64,000 nt of DNA from Hormiphora californensis (lineage: Eukaryota; Ctenophora; Tentaculata; Cydippida; Pleurobrachiidae), in contig CM035355.1 of NCBI GenBank assembly GCA_020137815.1, positions 5,396,850 to 5,460,849 on the forward strand. Direction: 5' to 3'. Position numbers and translations under genes: made by a program. Shown piece by piece: positions 33,499 through 44,120 of this stretch (position 1 is the stretch's first letter; each line of letters opens with the position of its first letter). The notes below the pieces were generated by a model, which was not told where the DNA came from, made no database searches, and was given only the letters and a program-made list of their open reading frames with translations.

Positions 33499-36400
33499 TT
33501 CTATCATTTCATTACTCCGACACAAAAAGAGCATCTGGTGCCCAGCACACATCTTAGTACCACTACTTAGTAGCTGTTAAAAGGTGACGTGTAGTTAGAA
33601 CTAAACAGCTCTCAAGGTGGCCTAAGTAGATCAAAGTATGCAGTGAGAAAGATGGAGGTAACCTTTGATATAAGGTGCTATATTATGTCCAAGATTATAC
33701 CAAACTAAACTAAATATCACTTGAACATCTTGTCCCAAAGATCTAGGCAGATAAGATAAATCATTATATTTCTCTTTTACTAAATCTGAACCATACGATA
33801 CACCTTGTGTGAATCCATAGCATGGAGTTAAGTCACATACAAGATAAAATAATCTTTGTTTCTCTTTTACTAAATCCAATCCACACAGACAAGATAAAAT
33901 ACTCTTTGTTTCTCTTTTACACATCCACACACCTTGTACAGAGTATCTACAAACCAGATAAAAATGGAGAAAAGAGAAGCAGACAGCCGCTTACCCTACC
34001 TTGACGCAGTGTACTTTCTCCGTCCGACCCGTGAGAATCTGGACGTGATAATGGGGGATTTCGGGAGCTCAAAGGTAAGCTTAATTCTCGAATCTGTCAT
34101 TTGAGTATTTTCTTTGGGATGGAAAGAGAGATGGAGAGAGAGAGTAGAGAGAGAGAGATCATATTTGCCCCCAATATCTCGCTCGAACTACCAAAGCCCA
34201 TACTCTGCCCTCTTCCTCTCTCTCAACCTATTAGCTCACTCTTGTCCCCCTTGTTTTGCATCTTCGCCTCTCTCTCCCTTTTTTTTTTTTTGTTTGTTGA
34301 GCCTGTTTTTCGAGCCCTCCCCCTTTTAAGTCCAACCTACCACTTGTCTGTTCCCAGAGAACATCAAACAGAAAACCTAATCAAAGTAAAATTTTTTTTC
34401 ACTGAACCCTTATTGAGGCACGACCAACTTTGCCCAACTGATCAGCAAATAATTATCAAACCAGTAAGTTTGAATGTGAAATACATTTTTGGGTTTTTTG
34501 GAAAGGTCGCAGCCCAAACACTGAGCAGCAGTTTGTTCAAAAACCATTTTAAACTTTAAACTGTTTAAATAACAACTTCCGTTTCAGGGCCCGGGGGAAG
34601 TTGCTTTCCCTGTTGAAAAGAGTATCTCCCTGGAGAACAAGGCATCCTACGCAGACTATTTTTCCGAGAGGGGTGGTGGAGAGAAGAGGGAGGAGAAGTT
34701 AGATCAGATCGCAGAACAGTTGGTTAGTATTAATTGTAGAATAGTTGGTTAGTAACATGGGGGGCGTGGGGGGCAGGGGAGTCAGGCTTAATGCACTGAC
34801 AGACTCTTCGTATAATCCATGCTTTGCCAAATAAAGGCGTAATTTGGATGTGGCCAGGGCCGGGGGAGGTTAAGTTTTTAAAGAGTCCATAATTTTGAAG
34901 AGTATCCGGAGTATCATCTTTTGCTACCGCTGTTTCCTTTTTGTGTGTGTGTTGTTCACAAATTTAAAGCACACCGCGATTTTAGGCTCTGAAATTATTG
35001 CTGCTAGTGTAATACACTTAGGACACACTCAATCTGTCACATATATCCTGGTTAGATTTCACTTTCTTCCCCCACTCTCTCTCTCTCCTCTCTCTCTCTC
35101 CTCTCAGTCTCTCGGTCGTGCCTCAGTCTGGGCTCGTCTCTCTCTCTCACTCTCTCCTCTCTCCTGCTCAGGTCGTCTCTCTCTTCTCCTCTCTCCTTTC
35201 CCCTTTTTTTTCCTCTCTTTGGACTGTGTGTGCAGCGCTGTGCGATACGCCCTGCCCCAAAGTTCGCTACTGTAGCACCAGCGTTCGGTCAGTGAAGCAA
35301 CTCGCTGAGAAGGTGCAGAAAAAACTTGGTAAGAAGCACTTAATGTTTTAATTTGGTAAGAACTTGAAGCATAATATTTTAACTGGGTAAGAACCCAAAA
35401 ATTTTTAATTTGAAATTTGGAAAGTCTTGTTACATTTTTTTTTACTTTACATATTTTTTTTTGGGGCATTTGTATTTTGTAAACTTAGTCTTATTCGTTA
35501 TGTTCTATTTGCATATATTGAAAGTCATTAGTCACCCATTGCCTTCACAAGTAGACTTGTAACACAAAATTTCCCCGAAATAAAAAACAGAAGGGTGAAG
35601 GGGACCAAACAACCGACAAAACCCTCAACCGGACCGGGGCGACCCGTCCACCCCCACGTCATTTTCCAGGCTAGGGCAGACGCCCAAATTTTAATTGGGG
35701 GTTATACCAATGGGAATTGATATCAAACCTTATTAAAAACTGAACTGGGCCCCCCCCTAAATTGAAATTTAAGTTGTGTGAGGCTGAGGTAGTTGACAAT
35801 GCACACTCTCCAGCTCCAAAATTATTAATTATGTCAAGACCGGCCTGAGACCTGAGGCCTCTTTGTGTTGTGTGTATTGCGTTTGTATTGTGGGAATGTT
35901 GAGGCTGGGGATGGGACTGGAGCCCGCCCGTTTCCGTGATTAAAAAAAACCCCAAAAAAAAAAAAAAATAAAAAAAACCCCCTTAAAAAGGGTTTCCCTT
36001 TTTCCCGGGCCCAATTATTTTAAACTCTCTCCTCTCTTCTCCTCTCTCTCCCTCTCTTTTTCTCCCCCTCTCCCCTTTTCCTCTCCTTTTTTCCCTCCCC
36101 CCCCCCCCTTTCTCCTCCGCCCCTTTCTCTCTCCCTCTCTCTCTCTCTCTTTAGCCCCTTTTTTTCTCTCTCGGGATTCGCTTCTTAGGCTCGGGGTTTT
36201 TCTCCCCTTTTGGCTTTCTCCCCTCTGGGGGTTTTTTCCTTTTTACCCGTTTCTTTTCTAAACCCCCCCCCCCCCCGGTTTTTGCTTAATTCCTTTTCCC
36301 CTTTCCCCCGCCATGTGAAAAATTTTCTAAAAGGAATGGAAATTTTTTCAAAATCATGTAGAAAAAGATCGGGTTTTTTTTATTTGCCGTATTCAATGAG

Positions 36401-39400
36401 GCTAAAAGTCCAACTCCCTAATTTATTTAATCTATATCCTTTCCCCGCTTTCGGGAAATACTACTAACGACTTGTAGAACTGACGTACCTATCTCAGCTT
36501 CACGTGCACACTAAACATGCAAATTCTTAAAAAACCTGGTTGAACTTTTTCACTTTGTGCAAACCATATTTCAATCGGGTGAAAGGTGATGATTTTAGAT
36601 GAAATTTATGCTCAGTGCAGTGAAATTAAAGGGAAATAACCAGTAGGGCCTAATTTTTCCCCTGCCCAATAATTTTCCCACGGGTCCAAAAAAAGTTAAC
36701 ACCCAGGGAAAAGGGCTTTTTTAACGTGTTTTGTAATTGTTAATTATTTTAGATAGAATCTGGTATTAGCACGTTATGTGTTGTCATGGTAAGTTACCAT
36801 TGGTAACTCTAGATAGTACGGCGTCAAATACTGTTCAAATCCTATATCGGGAGAAGTTTTTCCTCCCGGTAAATCGGGTCCCGGTAAATCGTGGTTCCGG
36901 TAAATCGGGGTCCCGGTAAATCGGAGTCTGACCGTAACTCAATGTGTTTTTCTTTTCAGCCTCAGCAGGACCAAAGATTGACCCCGAATCGAACATCTTG
37001 AAGTATGATCACGAGGTAGGTCAATGACACACTCCCATAGTTTGTTTTCGGTTCCGACCCAGAGAATAGATGGGACACCCTGTATATATACTAGTACAGT
37101 CGGACCCCGATTTACCGGGATGCTCGGGGGAAAGGGTTTTGCCCGGTAAATCGGGGTGCCCGGTATATCGGGGTGAAATACCGTAAATTTCCTATATCGG
37201 GGGAAGTTTACCCTTCCGGTAAATCGGGGTTCCGGTAAATCGGGGCCCGGTAAATCGGGGTCCGACTGTAGTAGAACTTGGGCGATCGTACTGATCGCAA
37301 ACCAAAGGATCTGTATCTGTCTCTCTTTCTCCCTCTAGTTAGATTACAGTCTATGTTAACCTCTTTCCTATGAATATGAATATGTATTGGGAATGCGGCG
37401 AGCACACAATGCGCAAAGTAAATATTCAAACGTGTAGCTTTGATCTTGTGTTATATGCTTACAGCTTGGGTCATTTCATATAGCAAGCTTCAATGCTGTG
37501 CACAAAAGAAATGAGTTAATCTCTCTTTTTTTCTCTCTCTCTCGATCCGGAGCGAGACGCTCTCGAGCGCGGCTCGCGCCTCTCTCTTCGAGAGAGACGA
37601 GCGCTTCTCTCTATACAGGGTCGATCTCTTACTCTCCTCTATCTAACCATCTCTCCCCCTCCCTCTTCTCTCCTTCCTCCCTCTCTCTCTCTCTATCCAG
37701 GTAATTCTTGAACCGGAGAACGAACTTTGGAGAGAACTACGCCATCTTCACATAGGGCAGGCCCTTCCCGTGGTTACGGACAAAGCTAAGAGGCTATTCG
37801 AAAGGTTCAATGTGAGTCTGGCTCGAGTTTAAAATAAACATAATAAATGTGCTCTCTTCTACCCTGCTGAGTCTGGCGCCAGTTTAATTTAAACTTGCTC
37901 TCTTCTATCTTTCAGCTACAACCATAGAACTGAATTAACCACTGAATTAACCACTAAATTAACCACTCCAAATTAACCACTCCAAATTAACCACTCCAAA
38001 TTAACCACTCCAAATTAACTCACAGTCGATAAAGAACAAGGGTGCTGGTGACAAAACCCATATGACGGATATGAAAAGCATGTTGAACCAAATGCCAAAC
38101 TATAAGCGGGAGGAGCAGAACTGTACTGCTTTTGTGCAACTGGCTGAGGACTGCTACAACTTGTATAACTCAGGTAATAAATTGGATTTATCGATAAATT
38201 ATGCAGTAACCCTGATCATGTTAAATTCAACATGTTGAGTATGTTGAGTATGTTGAGTATAACATGATTGGGCTACCATGTGGTAAGATGTGGTCTGTAT
38301 CTGTGTATGTGGTCTGTAGATCTGTGTATAAAACATGCAGAATTCCAGTGCATGTTAACTTGTCCATGATTTTCATCTAATCACTAACTCTCTCTCTCTC
38401 AGGTACTGCAGTCAAGCAGATTGTACATCTAGAGCAGGAACTTGCCACCGGGCTAAATGAGAAGGGAGAACCGATCGACTCCAAGATGTCGGGATGTGTT
38501 AGTGTGTTTGTAAATAGCCCCTCCGGAGATGGTCTCCTGTACACTCCCTACGAGAAATTGAGAGTCCTCATCCTGTATCTTCTCAATAAAATGAGTAAGT
38601 TTCTTTCTTTTTTTTAATCGCAGGTGCGCCTCATGGTTGTTATGTGGGGCACGCGAAACACAGTCTAGCTAGGCAACCTCATGGGTCGCTTGGGGATATA
38701 ATTTATCTATTATATGCGCTTGGGACTGAAATTTCTATCCGAGGCCACTTGCAGCAATTTATCTTTATCTTCTTTGTTATGCCGCATGAAATGACTGTTC
38801 ATTCTAATGTGGAGTCACAACAAGTGAATTCACGAAGGAGAGAAAAAAGAGGGGGGGGGGGGCGTAGGGAAAGCTTAAAGTGCACGAAAACGAAGGTTGG
38901 AATAATTTCTAAACAAATTGTATGTATGTATAACATTCCTTGGTGTCCAATTAAAAGTTTGGTGAAAAGATGACGTCTCAATGTTGTGTTTGAAATTCAT
39001 TGATAACTAGGAAATTGCGAATACCATTGTTCTCGTACAAAGCGGCATCCCCTCAATAGATCCCTTTCTCGCACAATGGCCGCTCTCCCCCGTGTATTAA
39101 TCGACTCGAGTGTTATATAATGTGTAATTTACACATAACACACCACACTCGAGCCGATTACTACATAACACAGCTGCATCCAGCTGTATAGGCAGGAGTA
39201 AATAGTTATCATCAGTGATATATTATCAACTAAAACCCCTTTCGTTTTCAGAAATGGGGGATCCAATGAAAGGTGAAAGTTTGTCGAGGTTGATCACCCG
39301 AGCTGACATAAAGAATGAGGGTGAGGCTGTACAGACGATCAAGAAGATGGGAATAGATATAATTGGGGATCTGCAGAACAAGAGAAATGTAAGAGAATGT

Positions 39401-40436
39401 TTTAGATACAATTGGATAACTTATATTGGTAAAGTAAAACTTTTACGTCTTAGTGAAAGAAGCCTCCCGATAACTCTTTAATCAACTACACTACCTAGTA
39501 CCTACTACGTACACAAAATACTCGTTATGTTCTAACACAGTCTAGCTAGGCAACAAAATACTAGGTCCTCCTGCTCTATCTAAAACATCTCCATCTAATC
39601 TATCTATCCCCCTCCCTCCTTCCCAAAGGTGCCCCCAAGAAGGAACGGACACCAGGAGGACACATTCGTCACCTCAAGATGGGTCCCTGTTGTACAGGAT
39701 ATCATGGATGCTGTCCTAATTGATAGGAATCTAGACACTAATTCTTATCCACATGTTGCACGGGAATCCCAGGTATAATAATAGGGATTATTTAAAGTAT
39801 TGGGGGTGAGGGATATATCAGGACTCAGTAGTTGTATGTGAAATGTAACATGATCTTTAACAAGATTATACTGTTGAGTTTCGGGTATTTTTATAAACGA
39901 TCTTTCTCTCTTTTCCAGGCATCTGCGGATGTTGACGTGGGTGTCAAATCTCTCCGAGGACAGGGTACCAGACAGCCGGCCATAGCTGCTGGTCGGAGTA
40001 CTGGTCCCAAGCTAATAATCTATGTGATGGGAAGTCTTAGCTACGCAGAAATGAGATGTGCACATAATGTGAGTTGTAATAGAATTATTACTGTCGTCGT
40101 AATATAATTATTACTGAGATAGACAGCCAGTGGGATCGGAAGTGGGCGGCAACAAAGGAATTACTGAGATGTATTATATCACCGTGTTTTCTTGAATAAT
40201 ATAATTTATTATAATATAATATAATATTATCTAGTCTTATTCAATCAATGAATCTTGTGAGAAGTTGTTGTAATAAATCTAGTGATATCCAACGGAGAAA
40301 GTATTATCTAACTTGTATCCATCCCAGGCAAGCCGGCGAACAAATCAAACAAGATTTGGGCACGAAGTGATCATTGGAAGCTGATATGATCCTAACTCCG
40401 GAGAAATACATCGACGAGCTTGTGAAACTGCAGTAG
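31822..40436 (+). CDS. STXBP: Sec1/Munc18 (SM) family syntaxin-binding protein
   Basis: SM protein of the Munc18 class, which binds syntaxin and drives SNARE-mediated exocytosis. Exons: 31822-31917, 32087-32176, 33958-34074, 34358-34463, 34588-34726, 35236-35328, 36960-37015, 37701-37811, 38026-38173, 38403-38594, 39252-39388, 39629-39772, 39919-40068 and 40328-40436. Landmarks: KGEWKVLVVDELALK, LDAVYFLRPT, LWRELRHLHI, QLAEDCYNLY, LRVLILYLLNKM, VTSRWVPVVQDIMD, RSTGPKLIIYVMGSLSYAEMRCA and LTPEKYIDELVKLQ. The visible parts give about 561 aa; about 40 residues with the LILDRGxDP core are missing between 35328 and 36960, where the sequence looks corrupted (35632-35700 keeps DRGDPSTP and HVIFQA in different frames). 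Exon 34358 needs a one-base change near the T8 run or at CAC-TGA; the last exon needs +1 at AGC-TGA (40382). ATG follows acceptor-like CTGCAG by three bases. Confidence 0.88.
33340..33505. repeat. (CT)n microsatellite in Munc18-like intron
   Basis: Interrupted CT array of about 165 bp, pyrimidines on the sense strand of the host gene. Confidence 0.95.
35560..36720. other. probable low-quality consensus inside the Munc18-like gene
   Basis: The stretch is full of stacked homopolymers (runs of C up to 14, runs of A such as 15 at 35954) in the pattern AAAACCCC / TTTTCCCGGGCCC. That pattern is typical of an uncorrected consensus. An expected exon is recognisable only in fragments here (35632-35700). 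Confidence 0.6.
36836..36934. mobile_element. partial pogo-like MITE
   Basis: Repeated CCGGTAAATCGGGG phrases end in GGAGTCTGACCG, similar to the right half of the element at 37097. It lies directly before the exon at 36960. Confidence 0.55.
37097..37268. mobile_element. 172-bp pogo/Tigger-like MITE
   Basis: Ends CAGTCGGACCCCGATTTACC and exact complement, flanked by TA at 37095-37096 and 37269-37270. It contains three extra copies of GGTAAATCGGGG. It lies in a Munc18-like intron. Confidence 0.8.
37925..38022. repeat. 14-bp tandem repeat
   Basis: AATTAACCACTCCA repeated about five to six times immediately before the exon at 38026. Confidence 0.9.
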
Positions 40437-41341
40437 AGAGAAAGAGATAGAGAGATAGAGAGATAGAGAGATAGACATTGATTATCTCTTGACGAATGCA
40501 GTGTGAATATTATGTATAACGGGATGAACCGTTTAACAGCTGTAGTCTCTAGTTTTCTGTTCATTAGAGGCAGGCTCTCTAATCACCTTGATGTGTTGAC
40601 CATTATCAACCCACCAGTCATTATCAATTTCACGCTCTTTATTTTGTTATGCATAACCTGATTCAATTGATTGTTTTTTGTTCGACTCAATAACTCCGAA
40701 ATGGCCGTGTTTTGTTTCTCGTGTGGGAGAGATAATTTGTCGAAATACCCCGTTGACGTCGCGCGCGGTACGAAGCCTACAATGAAAGTACGCCAGTTCA
40801 GCGCCCGTGGGCAATAAACGCGCAAAACTGTTTTGCGCTCATGAGTGCGGACTGCGGGGCCGCGCGGTAGGAAAGTAAATTTCTAAAAACTTGGAATTTT
40901 CATTTTGCTGAAAAGTAAAAAATCAGAAAAAGTTGTTCAAGAAGATTTCGATTTTCGTCTCAATTGCAAGAGTTTGTCGAGTTTTGACATACTACAGTCT
41001 TTAAACACACATACGGTGCAAAAATCGTTCATTTCCACTATTTTGGTCTGCTGAGAAATTGCATTGACCTCGATTATCGAGTCGCCCCCTTCCCGTTGTC
41101 CCATCGGATGGCACTGAGATGTTTCTACATTCACTTAATTCTTGTTCATCAATGATTAAAGTTTGTAGATCTTATAACTGGTACGGATTTATATCCCAAA
41201 ATTGCCCGGAATGCTGATGGCTCCATGCCTGCTACCGGTACCACCCCATGCTTCAGTAGTGCTATTGAATTGTTTAGTCGGGGTTTAGTCTCGCAGTTTT
41301 AAGTTCAATAGTCTTACCATAAACCTTCATTTTAGGGTAAA
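40437..41341. other. spacer between Munc18-like and zinc-finger genes
   Basis: Contains a GATA/GA run just after the stop (40437-40475) and no coding signal. It ends in the acceptor-like TTCATTTTAG at 41335, six bases before the next ATG. Confidence 0.45.
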
Positions 41342-42898
41342 ATGAAAACAAGGAAGTCTATTCGAAAAGCTAAATCTTTTTCAACCAACAAGGTGCTGAG
41401 TGGAAAAGTGAATTTGATTAAAGGAACACGAATAGATTCTCATCCATACCTAAAAACGGAACAAATTGAAGTTGTCGCTGAAAATGAGGTTAATTCCGAA
41501 ACTCCCAAGGTTCCATCAGGCTCCAGGAAAGACCTCATTTTTCTTCAATGTGAAAACTGCCAGAGTTCAGGTTACCACCAAATTGATTCGGCCTACAGAC
41601 TGGTTGATGTTTCCATACTGACGGATGCTGGAACTCAAACAGAAGCACTAATTGAGACTGCTTCTGTGAGTCATGACGTTGACTCTGTGGAAATTGTCAA
41701 AGTTGGAAGTTTTCCGGGTTTTAACTTGGGTCCTTCTTCTGCTGATCGTTCTCCAATCGTAATCTTATCGTCTTCGGAAGAGAGTAAGTTTCTAATATTA
41801 GTACACCTATACATGGTACAATGTAGCGATTTTAGTTGAAGTTACATATTATCTACTTTACATGTCATTTCATAGTTCATACTTTACAATTTTACAATAC
41901 ATTACCTTTCAGATGTTGATAATAGCTCCGACAGCGAGGATGTGTTATCAGATGATAGCAGTACCGATGAAGAGCTCAGTGATTCAAGTGAAGAAGAACA
42001 ATCAGTTCCCCAACAATCTCAATTCCAAAACTCCTCCAAACAGACCCTTTTTCTCCCGCAGCCTCAAATTCAACGCTCGTCCAAACAGGCCCCTTCTCCG
42101 CGACAGTCTACACGTACACAACCACCTTCTAAACAGACCCATTCTCCCCTATATTCTACTCAAAATATAGGCTCCAGCAAACATATAACACCTCTTTTTG
42201 ATACTGCTGGTGGTTACAAGTGTATACTACACAATTGTTCTGTCAGTAAACGATCAATTGAGGACTTGTTTGAGCATGTTAAGACTGACCACCCGGATAC
42301 ACCCCATCGCTGTGATCTTTGTCCCTCAGCTTTTGAGTTTCCATACCAGTTGGCCCGGCATAAAACTCACAGTGGAGAACAACCCGTCCGAGAAGAACCA
42401 AACAATATTCAAACAAACAGTATGGAATTTGAGGAATGCGGTAAATGGTTTGTCAAAACACCAGTTGCAGAACATCGTATGATGAATTGTCGTGTTTGTA
42501 ATGAACGGATATGTAAAGAGGAAATGGACGAACATATCAAAACTTTACACCCTAAAAAGTATTTTCCATGTCATCTTTGCCCCAGTATTTGTACATCACG
42601 CTTTAGCTTAGACAAGCACAAATTAAAACATAGAAGTGGCTCGAGTAAAAGTTATGAATGTGGGCTATGTAAAAAGACGTTTTCGGATAGAAATCACTTG
42701 GCGAGGCACCAAATTGTACACACAGGGGAGCGTCGTTTTAAGTGTGAGTTTTGTGGGACATTGTTTACCACACAGCACGCCAAGAAAAGGCACGTTAGAA
42801 GAGCCCACACAGGGGAGAAACCTTTTTCGTGCACTCACTGTGGGAAGAGGTTTGCTGCCTCGCACAAAAGGCTGGCTCACGAGGAGTCTTGTAATTAA
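41342..42898 (+). CDS. C2H2 zinc-finger protein
   Basis: Two exons, 41342-41783 and 41913-42898, phase 1, encoding 475 aa. The N-terminal 147 residues are basic then Ser-rich and include DAGTQTEA, a sequence of the kind bound by dynein light chain LC8. An acidic Ser/Asp/Glu stretch follows (SDDSSTDEELSDSSEEE), then Gln/Ser/Pro repeats of the form SSKQ. The C-terminal half has a CX4C finger (CILHNC), CDLCPSAF, a degenerate CRVCNERI unit, CHLCPSIC, CGLCKKTF with the HTGERRFKC linker, CEFCGTLF with HTGEKPFSC, and a last CTHCGKRF module ending in H-x5-C. The linkers and tandem array indicate a nuclear DNA-binding protein; no ortholog recognised. ATG lies six bases after an acceptor-like site. Confidence 0.85.
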
Positions 42899-43074
42899 TG
42901 CAGAGGGCGATTAAAAACTTTATTTATTTCGTGACACACAGTTGCTGTATTTTAACTAATTTATTCATCACTGCATTTTAATCTTCTTAAATATTTATTC
43001 CTTTACTGCATGTTTATTAAATTAGCTGTTGTTCTATAGTATTCAGTGTTTATCTATTTGTCTGAAAATACAAC

Positions 43075-43345
43075 CATGATATAACTATCCCCATTACTAA
43101 CTCGACCCCCCCCCCCCCCCCCCCCCGATACAACCATATTACTATCCCCAGACCCCATTACTAACTATCGTCTATCCCCCCCCCCCCTGATACAACCATA
43201 TTACTATCCCCAGACCCCATTACTAACTATCGTCTATCCCCCCCCCCCCCCCCCGATACAACCATATTACTATCCCCAGACCCCATTACTAACTATCGTC
43301 TATCCCCCCCCTGATACAACCCCATTACTAAATATCCCCATCTTA
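43075..43345. repeat. about 60-bp tandem repeat with poly-C
   Basis: The unit ATACAACCATATTACTATCC plus CAGACCCCATTACTAACTAT and a variable C run (6-20 C) is repeated four times. It ends directly upstream of the small membrane protein gene. C-run lengths may be misassembled. Confidence 0.9.
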
Positions 43346-43347
43346 GG

Positions 43348-43698
43348 ATGAACCTCCTCCAAATAATTGTGATATGTTTGGTGTGTGTTGCTATCATCTC
43401 TCTCGCATCCTTCATCTGTTCCTGCTGTCTACGGACCATCCAGAGGTACCCCAGTTACAGCGATTGTAGCAGTTCCCTAGATGATGATTTACACTCCACA
43501 ACCGATTCTGAGGCTCCCCTCCTAGACCCGGACAACTATAACTACGGAGCTACAGCACCTACTGTGGATGGTTTGAGTGATGGAAGGTTCCGGCCGACCC
43601 CCTTCAGGCAGGCTGAGTTTGTCGTGAGATCAGAGGCACCTCCACAGTATGACGACCTGTTTGGTAGTCGAGCCTCGCCGTATGGCAACTATCCATGA
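43348..43698 (+). CDS. small single-pass membrane protein with PPxY motif
   Basis: 116 aa, one exon. A strongly hydrophobic segment at residues 3-23 (LLQIIVICLVCVAIISLAS) is followed by a Cys cluster (CSCCL), a likely palmitoylation site, and a cytosolic tail. The tail has an acidic di-leucine-like EAPLLD and a PPQYDD sequence, the PPxY type that recruits NEDD4-family WW domains. The overall plan resembles small NEDD4-adaptor or endosomal sorting proteins, but I do not recognise the family. An acceptor-like ATCTTAG ends one base before ATG, so it may also be the last exon of a longer gene. AATAAA follows at 43731. Confidence 0.6.
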   Translation: MNLLQIIVICLVCVAIISLASFICSCCLRTIQRYPSYSDCSSSLDDDLHSTTDSEAPLLDPDNYNYGATAPTVDGLSDGRFRPTPFRQAEFVVRSEAPPQYDDLFGSRASPYGNYP

Positions 43699-43869
43699 GA
43701 AATGGAATGTAATTTTTTTAGTAGAGTGACAATAAAACACTTTAAATTGTTTTTAATTTCAAGTATTTTTGTAAATGTTTTTTATAAGCTTGGTTTTGAT
43801 TTGCACGAAAAGTTTCTTTTTTGACGTAATCGCTTCTTATCTGTAAGAAATTCTAGCCTGTTCTCCGCT

Positions 43870-44023
43870 TTAAGGAGAAAAGAACGGAAGAAAAGGAAAA
43901 AAATAGAGAGAGAGAGATAGAGCGCGAACAAAGAGACAAGAGCGGAGGAGATAAGAGAGATAGAGAGAGCGAGCGAGAGAAGACGCGCGAAGCCTCTTTT
44001 TATATATCGGATCTCTATAGCTC

Positions 44024-44083
<60 letters not shown>

Positions 44084-44112
44084 TCTCTCTCTCCCTCTCT
44101 CTCTCTCTCTCT
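43870..44112. repeat. GA-rich then (CT)n array before UBE2S
   Basis: A GA-rich stretch (43890-43985) and a CT array (44015-44112) face each other as a potential large hairpin. The CT array runs straight into the acceptor-like CTACAATAG before the UBE2S ATG. Confidence 0.8.
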
Positions 44113-44120
44113 ACAATAGG

